A stretch of 64,000 bases of DNA from Embleya hyalina (GCF_003967355.1 NZ_BIFH01000027.1:62001-126000), one strand, 5' to 3'. Counted from the first letter of the stretch, positions 34,859 through 43,980 are shown. Translations and numbers: made by a program. Notes: generated by a model not told the origin, from the sequence alone.

Positions 34859-35683
34859 ATGAGCCACGAGAACATCATCGAGGTTTTCGCCTACGGACCG
34901 GAGAGCCAGGTACGCGTCGCCGTGATCGACGGTGACCCATGGTTCTGTGCCATCGACGTGTGTGCGGCACTGAACCACACCAACTCGCGGATGGCGGTGG
35001 CAAACCTCGACCAAGACGAAAAGACCAGCCTCCGTGTTGAGAAAACCGCAGCTCAGAGAGGTTCCGTAAGCAATCCTTACGGAACCTCCGATCCCGGCGG
35101 CAACCCGAACATGACCTTCGTCAGCGAGTCCGGCCTCTACACGCTGATCCTGCGCAGCAACAAGCCCGAAGCCAGGCCCTTCCGCCGCTGGGTGACCCGC
35201 GACGTCCTCCCCACCATCCGCCGCACCGGCCGCTACACGCCCGCCGCCAGCGAAAACATGGATGCCCTCCTCTCCCGCGCCATCGGCTCGATCGCCGATC
35301 TCGCCGAGCGCACCGGAGACCTCACCAAGGCCGTCGAGATCAACACCATGGCCGTGGCCCGTCTCACCGCCGGGTTCGAGTCGGCCGCCCCGTTGTCCAC
35401 AGACACTCGTGACACGACCCCTCCCACCTCGGAAACCCACAGCGATCCCCAGGTTCTCCACAGCGATTTCCACAGGGTTATCCACAGGCCCGTGGATTTC
35501 CCCACACCCGGCGATCGACGCCGCCTCACCCCCGAGGCCGTGGCCACCTGCCGGCGTCGGGCCCGGGACGGGGTGTCGGTCTATCGGCTCGCCCGCGAGT
35601 ACGGCGTGAGCGACTCGACCATGCGCTCGGCGGTGCGCGGGCAGACCTACCGCTACGTGCCCGAGCCGCCCCCGTCCCCCTGA
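34859..35683 (+). CDS. Bro-N domain (phage antirepressor-type) protein
   Basis: 274 aa. Bro-N domain about 1-125: IIEVFAYGPESQVRVAVIDG, PWFCAIDVCAALNHTN, MTFVSESGLYTLILRSNKPEARPFRRWVTRDVLPTIRRTGRY. This is the DNA-binding module of phage antirepressors. It is interrupted by an extra piece (RGSVSNPYGTSDPGG) encoded by a perfect hairpin. A low-complexity linker (about 180-220) is encoded by DnaA-box-like repeats, and a C-terminal HTH-like segment (GVSVYRLAREYGVSDSTMRSAVRG) ends the protein. No prophage genes flank it, so it is an orphan acquired gene. AT content is higher than its neighbours. It overlaps convergent fetB by 31 bp. Confidence 0.85.
   Translation: MSHENIIEVFAYGPESQVRVAVIDGDPWFCAIDVCAALNHTNSRMAVANLDQDEKTSLRVEKTAAQRGSVSNPYGTSDPGGNPNMTFVSESGLYTLILRSNKPEARPFRRWVTRDVLPTIRRTGRYTPAASENMDALLSRAIGSIADLAERTGDLTKAVEINTMAVARLTAGFESAAPLSTDTRDTTPPTSETHSDPQVLHSDFHRVIHRPVDFPTPGDRRRLTPEAVATCRRRARDGVSVYRLAREYGVSDSTMRSAVRGQTYRYVPEPPPSP
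35058..35088. repeat. Perfect 13-bp inverted repeat inside the Bro-N gene
   Basis: GAGGTTCCGTAAG and CTTACGGAACCTC are exact reverse complements around the 5-base loop CAATC. The element is in frame and adds residues not expected in a Bro-N domain. The motif AATCCKTACGGAA is shared with the upstream region at 34802. Confidence 0.8.
35393..35486 (+). repeat. Cluster of DnaA-box-like 9-mers in the Bro-N gene
   Basis: TTGTCCACA (35393), TTCTCCACA (35454), ATTTCCACA (35466) and TTATCCACA (35478), all in one orientation. The last three start exactly 12 bp apart. Three fit TTNTCCACA perfectly and one has a single mismatch. A fifth relative, TTTTCCACA, is at 36431. DnaA binding is inferred. Confidence 0.6.
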
Positions 35684-36438
35684 CCCGAGGCCGCCCGTAC
35701 CAGCCGCCCCCGCGCCGCCAACTCGATCGTCAAGGCCACCGCGACCGCCTGGACCTGAAGCAGCGCGACCAATACGAACAGCTGCACCGCCCCCGCCTGC
35801 AACGGCGTCGCACCGCCGAGCAGCATCCCCACGAAGGCCCCCGGCAGCGTCACCAACCCCACCGTCCTGGTCTGGTCCAGGGCCGGGATGAGCGCCCCCG
35901 AAGCGGCCGGCCGACAGATCTCCATCGCCGCGTCCCGATCGGTGAAACCCAAGGTCAGAGCGGCTTCCACCTCGCCATGACGCTGTGTCAACTCCTCCAG
36001 CGCCCGGCGTCCCGCCAGCACCGTCGCGGTCATCGCGCCGCCGATCAGGATCCCCGCGACCGGGATCAGCACGATGCCCTTCGCCGGCACCAGTCCGCTC
36101 GCCCACAGCAGCACCAGGGTCGGCCCCGTCGCCGCCACGATCGGCACCGCCGGCCAGAACAACCGGCGCGTCGCGGTCACCCGCCCGGCCGCGGTCAGCG
36201 CCGCGACGGTGTACATCGTCACCACGAACAGCGCCGCGAACCCGAGCCGGTTCACCACGTGTGTGATGACGAACGACACCGCCAGCAACTGCACCGTCGC
36301 CCGCGCCCCGGACAGCACCACCGCCCGCCCGTGGCCGAGCCGCGCCAGTGCGGCCACCGCCGTCGCGGCGGCCAGGAGCACCACGGCGACAACCCCCAGG
36401 GCCGGTGTCACCGGCAACAATGTCGAGGCGTTTTCCAC
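35653..36438 (-). CDS. FetB/YbbM (UPF0014) family ABC permease
   Basis: 261 aa with about seven TM helices. Family blocks are visible: LGHGRAVVLSGARATVQLLAVSFVI, YTVAALTAAGRVTATRR, PVAGILIGGAMTATVLAGRRALEEL and RTVGLVTLPGAFVGMLLGGATP. FetB pairs with an ATPase (FetA) to export iron in E. coli, but no ATPase is adjacent here, so it is an orphan subunit. GTG 36438 start. Divergent from pheA, convergent with the Bro-N gene (31-bp overlap). Confidence 0.9.
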   Translation of the reverse strand: MENASTLLPVTPALGVVAVVLLAAATAVAALARLGHGRAVVLSGARATVQLLAVSFVITHVVNRLGFAALFVVTMYTVAALTAAGRVTATRRLFWPAVPIVAATGPTLVLLWASGLVPAKGIVLIPVAGILIGGAMTATVLAGRRALEELTQRHGEVEAALTLGFTDRDAAMEICRPAASGALIPALDQTRTVGLVTLPGAFVGMLLGGATPLQAGAVQLFVLVALLQVQAVAVALTIELAARGRLVRAASGQGDGGGSGT

Positions 36439-36621
36439 AGGCCCAGCCTCACCCCCTCGGCGGTACCGCGCAGTGCGAGTGTCCCCATCACGTCTCCGTC
36501 ACATCCCCTTGACGTCCACACCACGTCCACCTCGCGTCCCCGCCCCCACCCCGCCGCGCACCCCGCGTCCACACCACGGAACGCACGACGAGCACACCGC
36601 CCGGCTCAGTACAGTGACGAC

Positions 36622-37578
36622 ATGTCCGACGCACCCGCCCACGCCCCCGCAGCCGCGCCCCGCTGGACCTATCTCGGCCCCTCGGGCACCTTTACCGAGG
36701 CCGCCCTGCGCATGCTGCCCGGAGCGGAGCACGCCGAGGCCACGCCGATGGAGTCGGTGCCGGTCGCCCTGGACGCGGTGCGCAGGGGCGACGCCGACGG
36801 TGCCGTGGTCGCGCTGGAGAACTCGGTCGAGGGCGCGGTGTCCATCACGCTGGACGAGTTGGCCACCGGCGCGCCGCTGGTGATCACCGCCGAGATCCTG
36901 CTGCCGATCGCCTTCGCGCTGCTCGTGCGTCCCGGCACGACCCTGGACGACATCAAGACCATTTCCAGCCACTCGCACGCCCAACCGCAGGTGCGCAACT
37001 GGCTCGCGGCCAACCTGCCCGACGCGCACTGGTTCTCCTCCGCGTCCAACGCCGACGCCGCGCGCCTGGTCCAGGACGGCCGCTACGACGCGGCCCTGGC
37101 CGGCGAGTTCGCGGCCGGCCCGTACGGTCTGGTGCCGCTGGTCACCGACATCCACGACGTCGAGGGCGCGGTCACCCGGTTCGTCCTGGTCGAGCGCCCG
37201 GACCGGCCCACCGTGCCCACCGGCGCGGACCGCACCACGGTGGTCGCCTACATCGTCGACGACCACCCGGGCGCGCTCCTGGAAATACTCCAGGAGTTCG
37301 CGGTCCGCGGCGTCAACCTGACCCGGATCGAGTCGCGCCCCACCGGGGACGGCCTCGGCCACTACTTCTTCTCGATGGACGCCGAGGGCCACGTCGCCGA
37401 CGCCCGGGTGGGCGAGGCCCTGATGGGGCTGCGCCGGGTGTGCGCCGCCGTGCGCTTCCTCGGCTCCTACCCGCGCGCCGACCGGGTCCGTCCGCAACTG
37501 CGCCGCGGCACCTCCGACGCCGAGTTCGCGAACGCCGCCGAATGGCTCGCGCGTGCTCGCGGCGGCGGCGAGATCTGA
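36622..37578 (+). CDS. pheA: Prephenate dehydratase
   Basis: 318 aa. Converts prephenate to phenylpyruvate in phenylalanine biosynthesis. The catalytic domain begins WTYLGPSGTFTEAALR and carries ENSVEGAVSITLDEL and the catalytic TRF motif (VEGAVTRFVLVER). The C-terminal ACT domain from about residue 205 has GALLEILQEFAVRGVNLTRIESRP, the phenylalanine-binding regulatory site, so feedback inhibition is expected. No chorismate mutase domain, as usual in actinobacteria. ATG 36622. Upstream of serS in the order seen in Streptomyces. Confidence 0.97.
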   Translation: MSDAPAHAPAAAPRWTYLGPSGTFTEAALRMLPGAEHAEATPMESVPVALDAVRRGDADGAVVALENSVEGAVSITLDELATGAPLVITAEILLPIAFALLVRPGTTLDDIKTISSHSHAQPQVRNWLAANLPDAHWFSSASNADAARLVQDGRYDAALAGEFAAGPYGLVPLVTDIHDVEGAVTRFVLVERPDRPTVPTGADRTTVVAYIVDDHPGALLEILQEFAVRGVNLTRIESRPTGDGLGHYFFSMDAEGHVADARVGEALMGLRRVCAAVRFLGSYPRADRVRPQLRRGTSDAEFANAAEWLARARGGGEI

Positions 37579-37601
37579 CCCGACCACCCGCCGGGGCCGG
37601 C

Positions 37602-39278
37602 TCAGGGGACGCGCACCGTCAGCGCCCCGGGCCGGACCCGGACCGCCAGCCGGGTGCCGGGACCGATCGGGTCGCCGTCCACCTCGCGCGGCTCGGGGCG
37701 ATCGGTCTCGATCAGCACCGTACGACCGGTGAAGTGCTCGATCGGGCGCAGCCGTTGCTGCTTGACCGGCACCACGGCCGGTTCCTGGTCGCGCCGCCGG
37801 CCTATCACCCGGACCGTGGCGTGCGCCCAGCCGGTCATCCCGTACGGCGCGAACACCACGACGTCGAGCAGCCCGTCGTCCGGCGCGGCCCCCGGCAGCA
37901 GTTGCATGCCGGCCTGGAGCGCGCCGACGTTGCCCACCAGGACCATCCGGGCCCGCCGGCGGATCGGCTCGCCGTCGTCCACGGTCAGCGTCACCCGCAT
38001 CCGCCGGTCGCGCAGGTGCCGGGCGCCGGAGACCACGTAGGCGGGCCAGCCGACCTTCTTCTTGAGCGCGTCCGGCGCGTCCGCGACCATCGCCGCGTCC
38101 AGGCCGATGCCGGCCATCGCGGTGAAGCAGCGGGATTCGGCCGTGCCCGGCCCGGCGTCCGCGTCCCCGTCCGCGTCCCCGTTCGCCTCCACCATGCCCA
38201 GGTCGATCCGTCGATCGCGCCCGTGCATGGCCACATGCAGCGCGTCGGCGATGTCGATCGGCAGGCCGAGGTTGCGGGCGAGCAGGTTCCCGGTGCCGGC
38301 CGGGATCACCGCGAGCGGGGTGTCCGTACCGGCCAGCGCGCCCGCGCACTCGCGGATGGTGCCGTCGCCGCCGGCCGCGATCACCAGGTCCACGCCCTCG
38401 GCCAGCGCCTTCGCGGTCACCCCGGCTCCCGGATCGAGCACCGTGGTCTCCAGCCACAGCGGCTCGGCCCAGCCCGTGTCGTGCATGATCCGGTCGATCC
38501 GGGTGCGTGATTCGGCGATGTCCAGCTTGATCGGATTGACCACCAGGGCCGCCCGCGGCCGCCCGCCGTCGGCCCCCGTCGGCGCCTCACGCCGGGCACG
38601 ACGTCCCCAGTACCCCCAGATCGACTTCGGCGACAGCAGCGCACGGTTCATCACGACCAGCACGACGCCCGCGTAGAGCAGCGACGTCAGCACGTCGCTC
38701 GGGTGGTGCATGCCCCGGTACATCCGGCTCCCGGCCACCGCCAGCGGAATCGCGCCGAGCAGCGCCCAGACCGACACCACCGCCGCGCGCGGGCGCAACC
38801 GGCTCGCCAACAGCACGGCCAAGCCGCCGTAGAGCGCGAACGCGGCGCCGGTGTGCCCGGACGGGAAGCTCGACGTCGCGGCGGCGTGCTCCAGACGCGG
38901 GACGCCCGGGCGATCGCGCGAGACGAAGAGTTGTACGAGCCAGAACACCAGGGCCTGCCCGGCCACCGCGCCGGCCAGGAACAGCGGGCCGCGCCAGGAA
39001 CGGCCGACGATCCGGATCAGCACCACCGCGACCAGCGTGGTGGCGATGATCACACGGGTGTCGGCCAGCGTGGAGAACGCGTGGGTGACGTCGTTCCAGG
39101 TCCCCGAGCGGTGCTCGGCGAGGGTGCGCTCCAGGTCGTCCTCGGTGGTGAACGGCCACACGCCGTCGAGCGTCCTGGTGACGAGCAGACCGAGACCCAC
39201 CATGACGAACGTCAATATGGCGAGAGGCAGGACGATACGGCGCAGGAACCGTCCTGCTTCGGTCAGCATGACCGACAT
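37602..39278 (-). CDS. PAP2 phosphatase / diacylglycerol kinase-like fusion
   Basis: 558 aa. The N-terminal half is a six-TM PAP2 lipid phosphatase with all three signatures: VSRDRPG, SSFPSGHTGAAFA and SRMYRGMHHPSDVLTS. The C-terminal half is a diacylglycerol/sphingosine kinase-like catalytic domain: AALVVNPIK, DLVIAAGGDGTIREC, AVIPAGTGNLLARNLGLP and DGLLDVVVFAPYG. The two halves would respectively dephosphorylate and phosphorylate lipids, so the fusion may remodel membrane lipid or undecaprenyl phosphate pools. It lies 21 bp after the next PAP2 gene on the same strand, so both are probably in one operon. Confidence 0.93.
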   Translation of the reverse strand: MSVMLTEAGRFLRRIVLPLAILTFVMVGLGLLVTRTLDGVWPFTTEDDLERTLAEHRSGTWNDVTHAFSTLADTRVIIATTLVAVVLIRIVGRSWRGPLFLAGAVAGQALVFWLVQLFVSRDRPGVPRLEHAAATSSFPSGHTGAAFALYGGLAVLLASRLRPRAAVVSVWALLGAIPLAVAGSRMYRGMHHPSDVLTSLLYAGVVLVVMNRALLSPKSIWGYWGRRARREAPTGADGGRPRAALVVNPIKLDIAESRTRIDRIMHDTGWAEPLWLETTVLDPGAGVTAKALAEGVDLVIAAGGDGTIRECAGALAGTDTPLAVIPAGTGNLLARNLGLPIDIADALHVAMHGRDRRIDLGMVEANGDADGDADAGPGTAESRCFTAMAGIGLDAAMVADAPDALKKKVGWPAYVVSGARHLRDRRMRVTLTVDDGEPIRRRARMVLVGNVGALQAGMQLLPGAAPDDGLLDVVVFAPYGMTGWAHATVRVIGRRRDQEPAVVPVKQQRLRPIEHFTGRTVLIETDRPEPREVDGDPIGPGTRLAVRVRPGALTVRVP

Positions 39279-39299
39279 TCTTACCCGGCGACGGATCGT

Positions 39300-40115
39300 T
39301 CAGTTCCGCCCGTGCGGGGAGTCACGGTCGGTTCCGGGGCGAATGTGCGCAATCTCCGGGTCCGGATCGTCGCCGTCGAGCTCCGGCTCCAGGCCCTCGT
39401 CGGTGGCGTCCACCGGGCGCAGTCCGGCGTCGCGGCGCCACCACTCGAACACCGCGGAGGTCACCGCGAGCACGACCAGGCCGAGCACCCAGCCGCCCAC
39501 CACGTCCGTCACGTAGTGCACGCCGAGCGCGACCCGGGTGAACGCGACGCCCACCGCCGAGCCGATCGCGAGCACCCACGCGAACGGCCGGTACACCCGG
39601 GGGATCAGCGGCAGCAGCGCCAACAGCAGCACGCCGGGGCCGACCACGCCGGTCAGCGCGTGCCCGGACGGGAAGGACCAGCCGTCGGAGTGGTGCACCG
39701 GATGCGGCAGGTCGGGCCGGGCCCGGGTGAAGACGAACTTGAGCAGCGCGCCGAGCAGCCCGGCGACGAGCATGCTCGTCACGGCCCACACCACGAGCCG
39801 TCGCGCGCCGCGCCACCACAACCACCCGCACATGATCGCGACCAGCACCCGGTACACGTTGGGATCCCAGACCCAGTCGGTCAGGAACAGCAGCGTGTGC
39901 TGCCAGGCGGGGTGCGCCCGGACCCAGTCGTTGAGGTCGGTCGCGACGTCCCGGTCGAGGTCGAGCAGCGGCGACCACTTGGTCTCCACCAGTGCCGCGA
40001 GCACCCCGAACGGCAACGCGCCGACGAGCAGGGCGAGCGCGGCCAGGGTCATCCTGAGCCCGAAACGCCGGTCGGGGTCGAGGCGCCTGCCGACCCAGCC
40101 TGGGGAGGAGGTCAT
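39300..40115 (-). CDS. PAP2 family membrane phosphatase
   Basis: 271 aa with six TM helices. Signature motifs: KFVFTRARPDLP, SFPSGHALTGVV and RVALGVHYVTDVVGG. It dephosphorylates lipid phosphates or undecaprenyl pyrophosphate on the outer membrane face. An acidic C-terminal tail (ELDGDDPDPE) is cytoplasmic. ATG 40115; divergent from serS. Two PAP2 modules in adjacent genes suggest related substrates. Confidence 0.93.
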   Translation of the reverse strand: MTSSPGWVGRRLDPDRRFGLRMTLAALALLVGALPFGVLAALVETKWSPLLDLDRDVATDLNDWVRAHPAWQHTLLFLTDWVWDPNVYRVLVAIMCGWLWWRGARRLVVWAVTSMLVAGLLGALLKFVFTRARPDLPHPVHHSDGWSFPSGHALTGVVGPGVLLLALLPLIPRVYRPFAWVLAIGSAVGVAFTRVALGVHYVTDVVGGWVLGLVVLAVTSAVFEWWRRDAGLRPVDATDEGLEPELDGDDPDPEIAHIRPGTDRDSPHGRN

Positions 40116-40245
40116 TGTTCATTCATAACCCGAATCCGGTCCCGCGCGTTCGCTTCCGCGGCCGAAGTCGCACACGGACGCCCGAAATCGTGCCGGTACG
40201 CCGCGGTCGCGAAATCCGTTGGCGGGGCCCCGGTAGGCTTTGCCC

Positions 40246-41523
40246 GTGATCGACCTGCGACTGCTCCGTGAGGATCCCGACCGTGTCCGCGCTTCGCAGC
40301 GTGCCCGCGGCGAGGACGAGACCATCGTCGACGCGCTGCTCGCCGCGGACGAGCTCCGCCGCTCGTCCGGCTCCCGGTTCGACGCGCTGCGCAACGAGCA
40401 GAAGTCGATGGGCAAGCAGGTCTCCAAGGCGAAGGGCGACGAGCGGCAGGAGTTGCTGACCCGGGCCCAGACGCTGGCCGCGGAGGTCAAGGCGGCCGAC
40501 GCCGAGCAGGCCGAGGCCAAGGCGGAGACCGACCGGCTGCTCAAGTCGCTGGCCAACCTGATCGACCCCGACGCACCGGTCGGCGGCGAGGAGGACTTCG
40601 TCACGATCGAGGAGATCGGCGCCCGGCGCGACTTCGCGGTCGAGGGCTTCGAGCCGCGCGACCACGTCGAACTCGGGCGCATGCTCAAGGCGATCGACGT
40701 CGAGCGGGCCGCGAAGGTGTCCGGCTCGCGCTTCTACTACCTCACCGGCGTCGGCGCGCTGCTCGAACTGGCGCTGGTCAACATGGCCGTCGCGCAGGCG
40801 ACCGAGGCCGGTTTCACGCCGATGCTGACGCCCGCGCTGGTGCGTCCGGCGGCGATGGAGGGCACCGGGTTCCTCGGCCAGGCCGCGGAGAACGTGTTCC
40901 ACCTGGAGGCCGACGACTACTACCTCGTGGGCACCGCCGAGGTACCGCTCGCGGCGTACCACATGGACGAGATCATCCCGGCCGCCGAACTGCCGCTGCG
41001 CTACGCCGGTTTCTCGCCGTGCTTCCGCCGCGAGGCCGGGACGTACGGCAAGGACACGCGCGGCATCATCCGGGTGCACCAGTTCGACAAGGTGGAGATG
41101 TTCTCCTTCGTCGCGCCGGAGGAGGCCGAGGCGGAGCACCGCCGCCTGCTCGCGTGGGAGAAGGAGTTCCTGAACCGGCTCGAACTCCCCTACCGGGTGA
41201 TCGACGTCGCGTCGGGCGACCTCGGCGCCTCCGCCGCGCGCAAGTTCGACATCGAGGCGTGGATCCCGACCCAGGGCAAGTACCGCGAGGTCACGTCCAC
41301 CTCGAACTGCACCGAGTTCCAGGCCCGCCGGCTCCAGGTGCGGATGCGCGACGAGCAGGGCACCCGCCCGCTCGCCACGCTCAACGGCACGCTGTGCGCG
41401 GTGCCCCGCACCATCGTGGCGATCCTGGAGAACCACCAGCGCGAGGACGGCTCGGTGGTCGTCCCCGAGGCGCTGCGGCCCTTCCTCGGCGGTCGTGAGG
41501 TCCTCGAACCGGTGCAGGCGTGA
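40246..41523 (+). CDS. serS: Seryl-tRNA synthetase
   Basis: 425 aa class II synthetase. An N-terminal coiled-coil arm for tRNA-Ser (about 30-105, ending LANLIDP) is followed by the catalytic domain. Motif 2 is [20 protein letters not shown] and motif 3 [33 protein letters not shown] is a further SerRS block. GTG 40246 ([11 protein letters not shown]) matches the conserved N-terminus; TTG 40240 two codons upstream is less likely. Its stop overlaps the start of the HAD phosphatase (GTGA). Confidence 0.98.
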   Translation: MIDLRLLREDPDRVRASQRARGEDETIVDALLAADELRRSSGSRFDALRNEQKSMGKQVSKAKGDERQELLTRAQTLAAEVKAADAEQAEAKAETDRLLKSLANLIDPDAPVGGEEDFVTIEEIGARRDFAVEGFEPRDHVELGRMLKAIDVERAAKVSGSRFYYLTGVGALLELALVNMAVAQATEAGFTPMLTPALVRPAAMEGTGFLGQAAENVFHLEADDYYLVGTAEVPLAAYHMDEIIPAAELPLRYAGFSPCFRREAGTYGKDTRGIIRVHQFDKVEMFSFVAPEEAEAEHRRLLAWEKEFLNRLELPYRVIDVASGDLGASAARKFDIEAWIPTQGKYREVTSTSNCTEFQARRLQVRMRDEQGTRPLATLNGTLCAVPRTIVAILENHQREDGSVVVPEALRPFLGGREVLEPVQA

Positions 41524-42317
41524 CCTTCACCCTGATCGCGACCGACCTGGACGGCACGCTCCTGCGCGAGGACCACACGGTCTCGGCGCGCAATCGCGCG
41601 GCGCTCGTCCGGGTCGCCGAGGCCGGTGCGCGGCACGTGATAGTGACGGGTCGCGCCGTGGGGTGGACCCGTCCGGTGTTCGACGCGCTCGGCTACCGGG
41701 GGCTCGCCGTGTGCGGGCAGGGCGCGCAGGTCTATCACGCGGGCGAGGACCGGCTGTTGACCTCGGTCACCCTGGACCGGCAACTGGCCCGGCTGGCCGT
41801 GGAGCGACTCACCGCCGAACTGGGCGGGGTGCGGTTCGCGGTCAGCCGCGACGGTCTGGCCGGTCGGGTAGTGATCGAGGACGGCTACCGCTACGAATCC
41901 CCGCTGCCGGTGCACACCGTGGCGGACCGGGAGGAGTTGTGGTCCGAGCCGATCCTCAAGCTCTACCTGTACCACCCGGACTACGACGACGACCGGTTGA
42001 CCGCGTGCGCCCGGAAGATCTGCGCCGGTCTGGTCGATGTCACGCACGCCGGCACCGGCATCGTCGAGGCGTTGCCGGTGGGCCTGAGCAAGGCGGTCGG
42101 CCTGTCCCTGGCGGCGCGCAGGCTCGGGGCCAAGGCCGCGGACACCATCGCGTTCGGCGACATGCCCAACGACGTCACCATGTTCCGCTGGGCGGCCCAC
42201 GGGGTGGCCATGGCCAACGCCCACGCCGAACTGCTCGCCATCGCGGACGAGGTCACCCTGTCCAACACGGACGACGGCGTAGCGGTGGTCCTGGAACGCC
42301 TGTTCCCCACCCCCTGA
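41520..42317 (+). CDS. HAD-IIB (Cof-type) phosphatase
   Basis: 265 aa. HAD motif [10 protein letters not shown] (D9, D11), motif II VTGR, the conserved lysine in VGLSKAVGL and motif [15 protein letters not shown]. The Cof-type cap lies between motifs II and III. Such enzymes dephosphorylate sugar phosphates or cofactor precursors. Coupled to serS by a 4-bp overlap, an arrangement seen in other Streptomyces. It resembles the second HAD protein at 47795. Confidence 0.93.
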   Translation: MTFTLIATDLDGTLLREDHTVSARNRAALVRVAEAGARHVIVTGRAVGWTRPVFDALGYRGLAVCGQGAQVYHAGEDRLLTSVTLDRQLARLAVERLTAELGGVRFAVSRDGLAGRVVIEDGYRYESPLPVHTVADREELWSEPILKLYLYHPDYDDDRLTACARKICAGLVDVTHAGTGIVEALPVGLSKAVGLSLAARRLGAKAADTIAFGDMPNDVTMFRWAAHGVAMANAHAELLAIADEVTLSNTDDGVAVVLERLFPTP

Positions 42318-42330
42318 GCGGCCTTCCCCC

Positions 42331-43227
42331 TCACGCGAGTCGGTCGAGTTGGCGCAGGCCCTCTCGGGCGATGCGCTCGAACAGTGACAGGTCGGCGGCG
42401 AAGATCGAGTCGGGGACCGGCCAGTGGATGGCCAGTTCGGTGATGCCCAGCTCTCGATAGCGGCCCGCGTAGTCGACGAACGCGTCCATCGAGTCGAGCG
42501 GTCGCTCCAGGGTCGAACCCTGGAGGAGGACCCGCTCCAGCTCCTCCGGCTTGCGGCCCTCGCTCGCGCAGATGTCGGACAGCCGGGCCAGTTGGTCGGC
42601 GATCACCTTCGGGCAGACCTCCGCCGGCACCCCCTTGGGGTCGCGGGTGTCCCCGTACGTGATCCACCCCTGGCCGTGCCGGGCGGCCAGGCGCATCCCG
42701 CGCGGCCCGGTGGCCGCGATGTACATGGGCACCCGGGGCCGCTGCCGGCCGCCCGGGATCATCCGCACGTCCTCGGCGGTGTAGTAGGCGCCCCGGGAGG
42801 TCACGGCCGGCTCGGAGAGCAGCCGGTCCAGCAACGGGACGAACTCGGCGAGCCGATCCGCGCGCTCCCTCGGGGTCCACGGCTGCCCGCCCAGGGCGGT
42901 GGCGTCGAAGCCGTTGCCGCCCGCGCCGACTCCCGCGATCAACCGGCCGCCGGAGATGTCGTCGACGGCCGCGAGGTCCTTGGCGAGGGTCACCGGGTGG
43001 CGGAAGTTCGGCGAGGTGACCATCGTGCCCAGGCGCATCCGCTCGGTGATCGCCGCGGCGGCGGTGAGGGTGGGGACCGCGCCGAACCAGGTGTGCTCCC
43101 GGAAGCTGCGCCAGGACAGGTGGTCGTAGGTGTACGCGGCGTGGAAGCCCAGGTCTTCGGCCCGCAGCCAGATCTTTCGGCCCTCGGTCCAACGGTGGAT
43201 CGGGAGGATCACAGTGCTCAAACGCAT
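42331..43227 (-). CDS. LLM-class (F420-dependent type) oxidoreductase
   Basis: 298 aa TIM-barrel flavin/F420 enzyme of the luciferase-like family. Blocks: AAYTYDHLSWRSFREHTWFG, ERMRLGTMVTSPNFRHPVTLAKDLAAVDDISGGRLIAGVGAGG and PMYIAATGPRGMRLAARHGQGW. Actinobacterial members mostly use coenzyme F420; the substrate is unknown. ATG 43227. It is 13 bp from the convergent HAD gene and lies 50 bp after tetR on the same strand, so it may be cotranscribed with it. Confidence 0.9.
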   Translation of the reverse strand: MRLSTVILPIHRWTEGRKIWLRAEDLGFHAAYTYDHLSWRSFREHTWFGAVPTLTAAAAITERMRLGTMVTSPNFRHPVTLAKDLAAVDDISGGRLIAGVGAGGNGFDATALGGQPWTPRERADRLAEFVPLLDRLLSEPAVTSRGAYYTAEDVRMIPGGRQRPRVPMYIAATGPRGMRLAARHGQGWITYGDTRDPKGVPAEVCPKVIADQLARLSDICASEGRKPEELERVLLQGSTLERPLDSMDAFVDYAGRYRELGITELAIHWPVPDSIFAADLSLFERIAREGLRQLDRLA

Positions 43228-43277
43228 CCGTCGACCATACGTGCCCCGCCGGGGCGACCCCTCGGCCCGGCCCACCG

Positions 43278-43877
43278 CTACCGCACGAACGCCCCCGCCC
43301 GGGTGGCCGCCTCGGCCGCCGCCGCCGCACGCTCCGCGCTCGCCTCGTCGAGCGGGTCGCCACTGGCCAGGAGTCGGTAGTACAGCGGCGCCGACACCGC
43401 CCTGATCACCTCGTGCGGATCGGTGCCCACCGGTGCCTCGCCGCGTTCGATCGCGGCCGTCACGCAGGGCGCCCACTCGCCCACCCGCGTGGCGTAGAAG
43501 GCGTGCAGCGCCGCCGCGGTCCGCGCGTCGCAGGTCGCCGCCGCGATCACCGCCTTGAACAGCGCGCCCTGGCGCTCGTCCACCAGCGTGCGGCGGACCA
43601 GGTGTGCGTTGGTCCGCAGGTCGCCGAGCAGCGAGCCGGTCTCGGTGCGCGACACCGAGCTGTCGGCCATTTCCACCAGCAGGTCCGCGACCAGGCCCGT
43701 GGCGCTGCCCCAGCGCCGGTACACGGTGGTCTTGCCGACCTCGGCGCGCTGTGCCACCTCGGCCAGGTCCAGCCCGGCGAAGCCCCGCTCGGCGAGCAGG
43801 TCCCCGGCCGCGCGCAGGACCGCCTCGCGCACCCGGGCGGTGCGTCCACCGGGGCGGACGGTGCCTTCCGACATCAT
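43278..43877 (-). CDS. TetR-family transcriptional regulator
   Basis: 199 aa. HTH at about 14-60: AGDLLAERGFAGLDLAEVAQRAEVGKTTVYRRWGSATGLVADL. The C-terminal domain contains LLASGDPLDEASAERAAAAA and two cysteines. ATG 43877 has AGGAG seven bases upstream. Divergent from an MFS exporter with an inverted repeat between them, so it is the expected repressor of that exporter and probably of itself. Confidence 0.93.
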   Translation of the reverse strand: MMSEGTVRPGGRTARVREAVLRAAGDLLAERGFAGLDLAEVAQRAEVGKTTVYRRWGSATGLVADLLVEMADSSVSRTETGSLLGDLRTNAHLVRRTLVDERQGALFKAVIAAATCDARTAAALHAFYATRVGEWAPCVTAAIERGEAPVGTDPHEVIRAVSAPLYYRLLASGDPLDEASAERAAAAAEAATRAGAFVR

Positions 43878-43929
43878 AACGGGACTCCTGTTCCATTAAG
43901 TCGATCCATCGTGCTACCTTCTGAGCATC

Positions 43930-43953
43930 TTAACGGGAAAGCAGACCCGTTAA
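43930..43953. promoter_or_regulatory. TetR operator upstream of MFS exporter
   Basis: TTAACGGG-N8-CCCGTTAA, perfect 8-bp arms (43930-43937 and 43946-43953) between the divergent tetR and MFS starts. A partial copy, TAACGGG, lies at 43877-43883 over the tetR ribosome site. Confidence 0.8.
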
Positions 43954-43980
43954 TACCCTGGATCCGCTCGGGAGGCGCAC

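Noticed and set aside
34859-35683. Prophage or integrated plasmid around the Bro-N gene
   Set aside because: No integrase, structural phage gene, rep gene or flanking att repeat is visible; it is treated as an orphan acquired gene.
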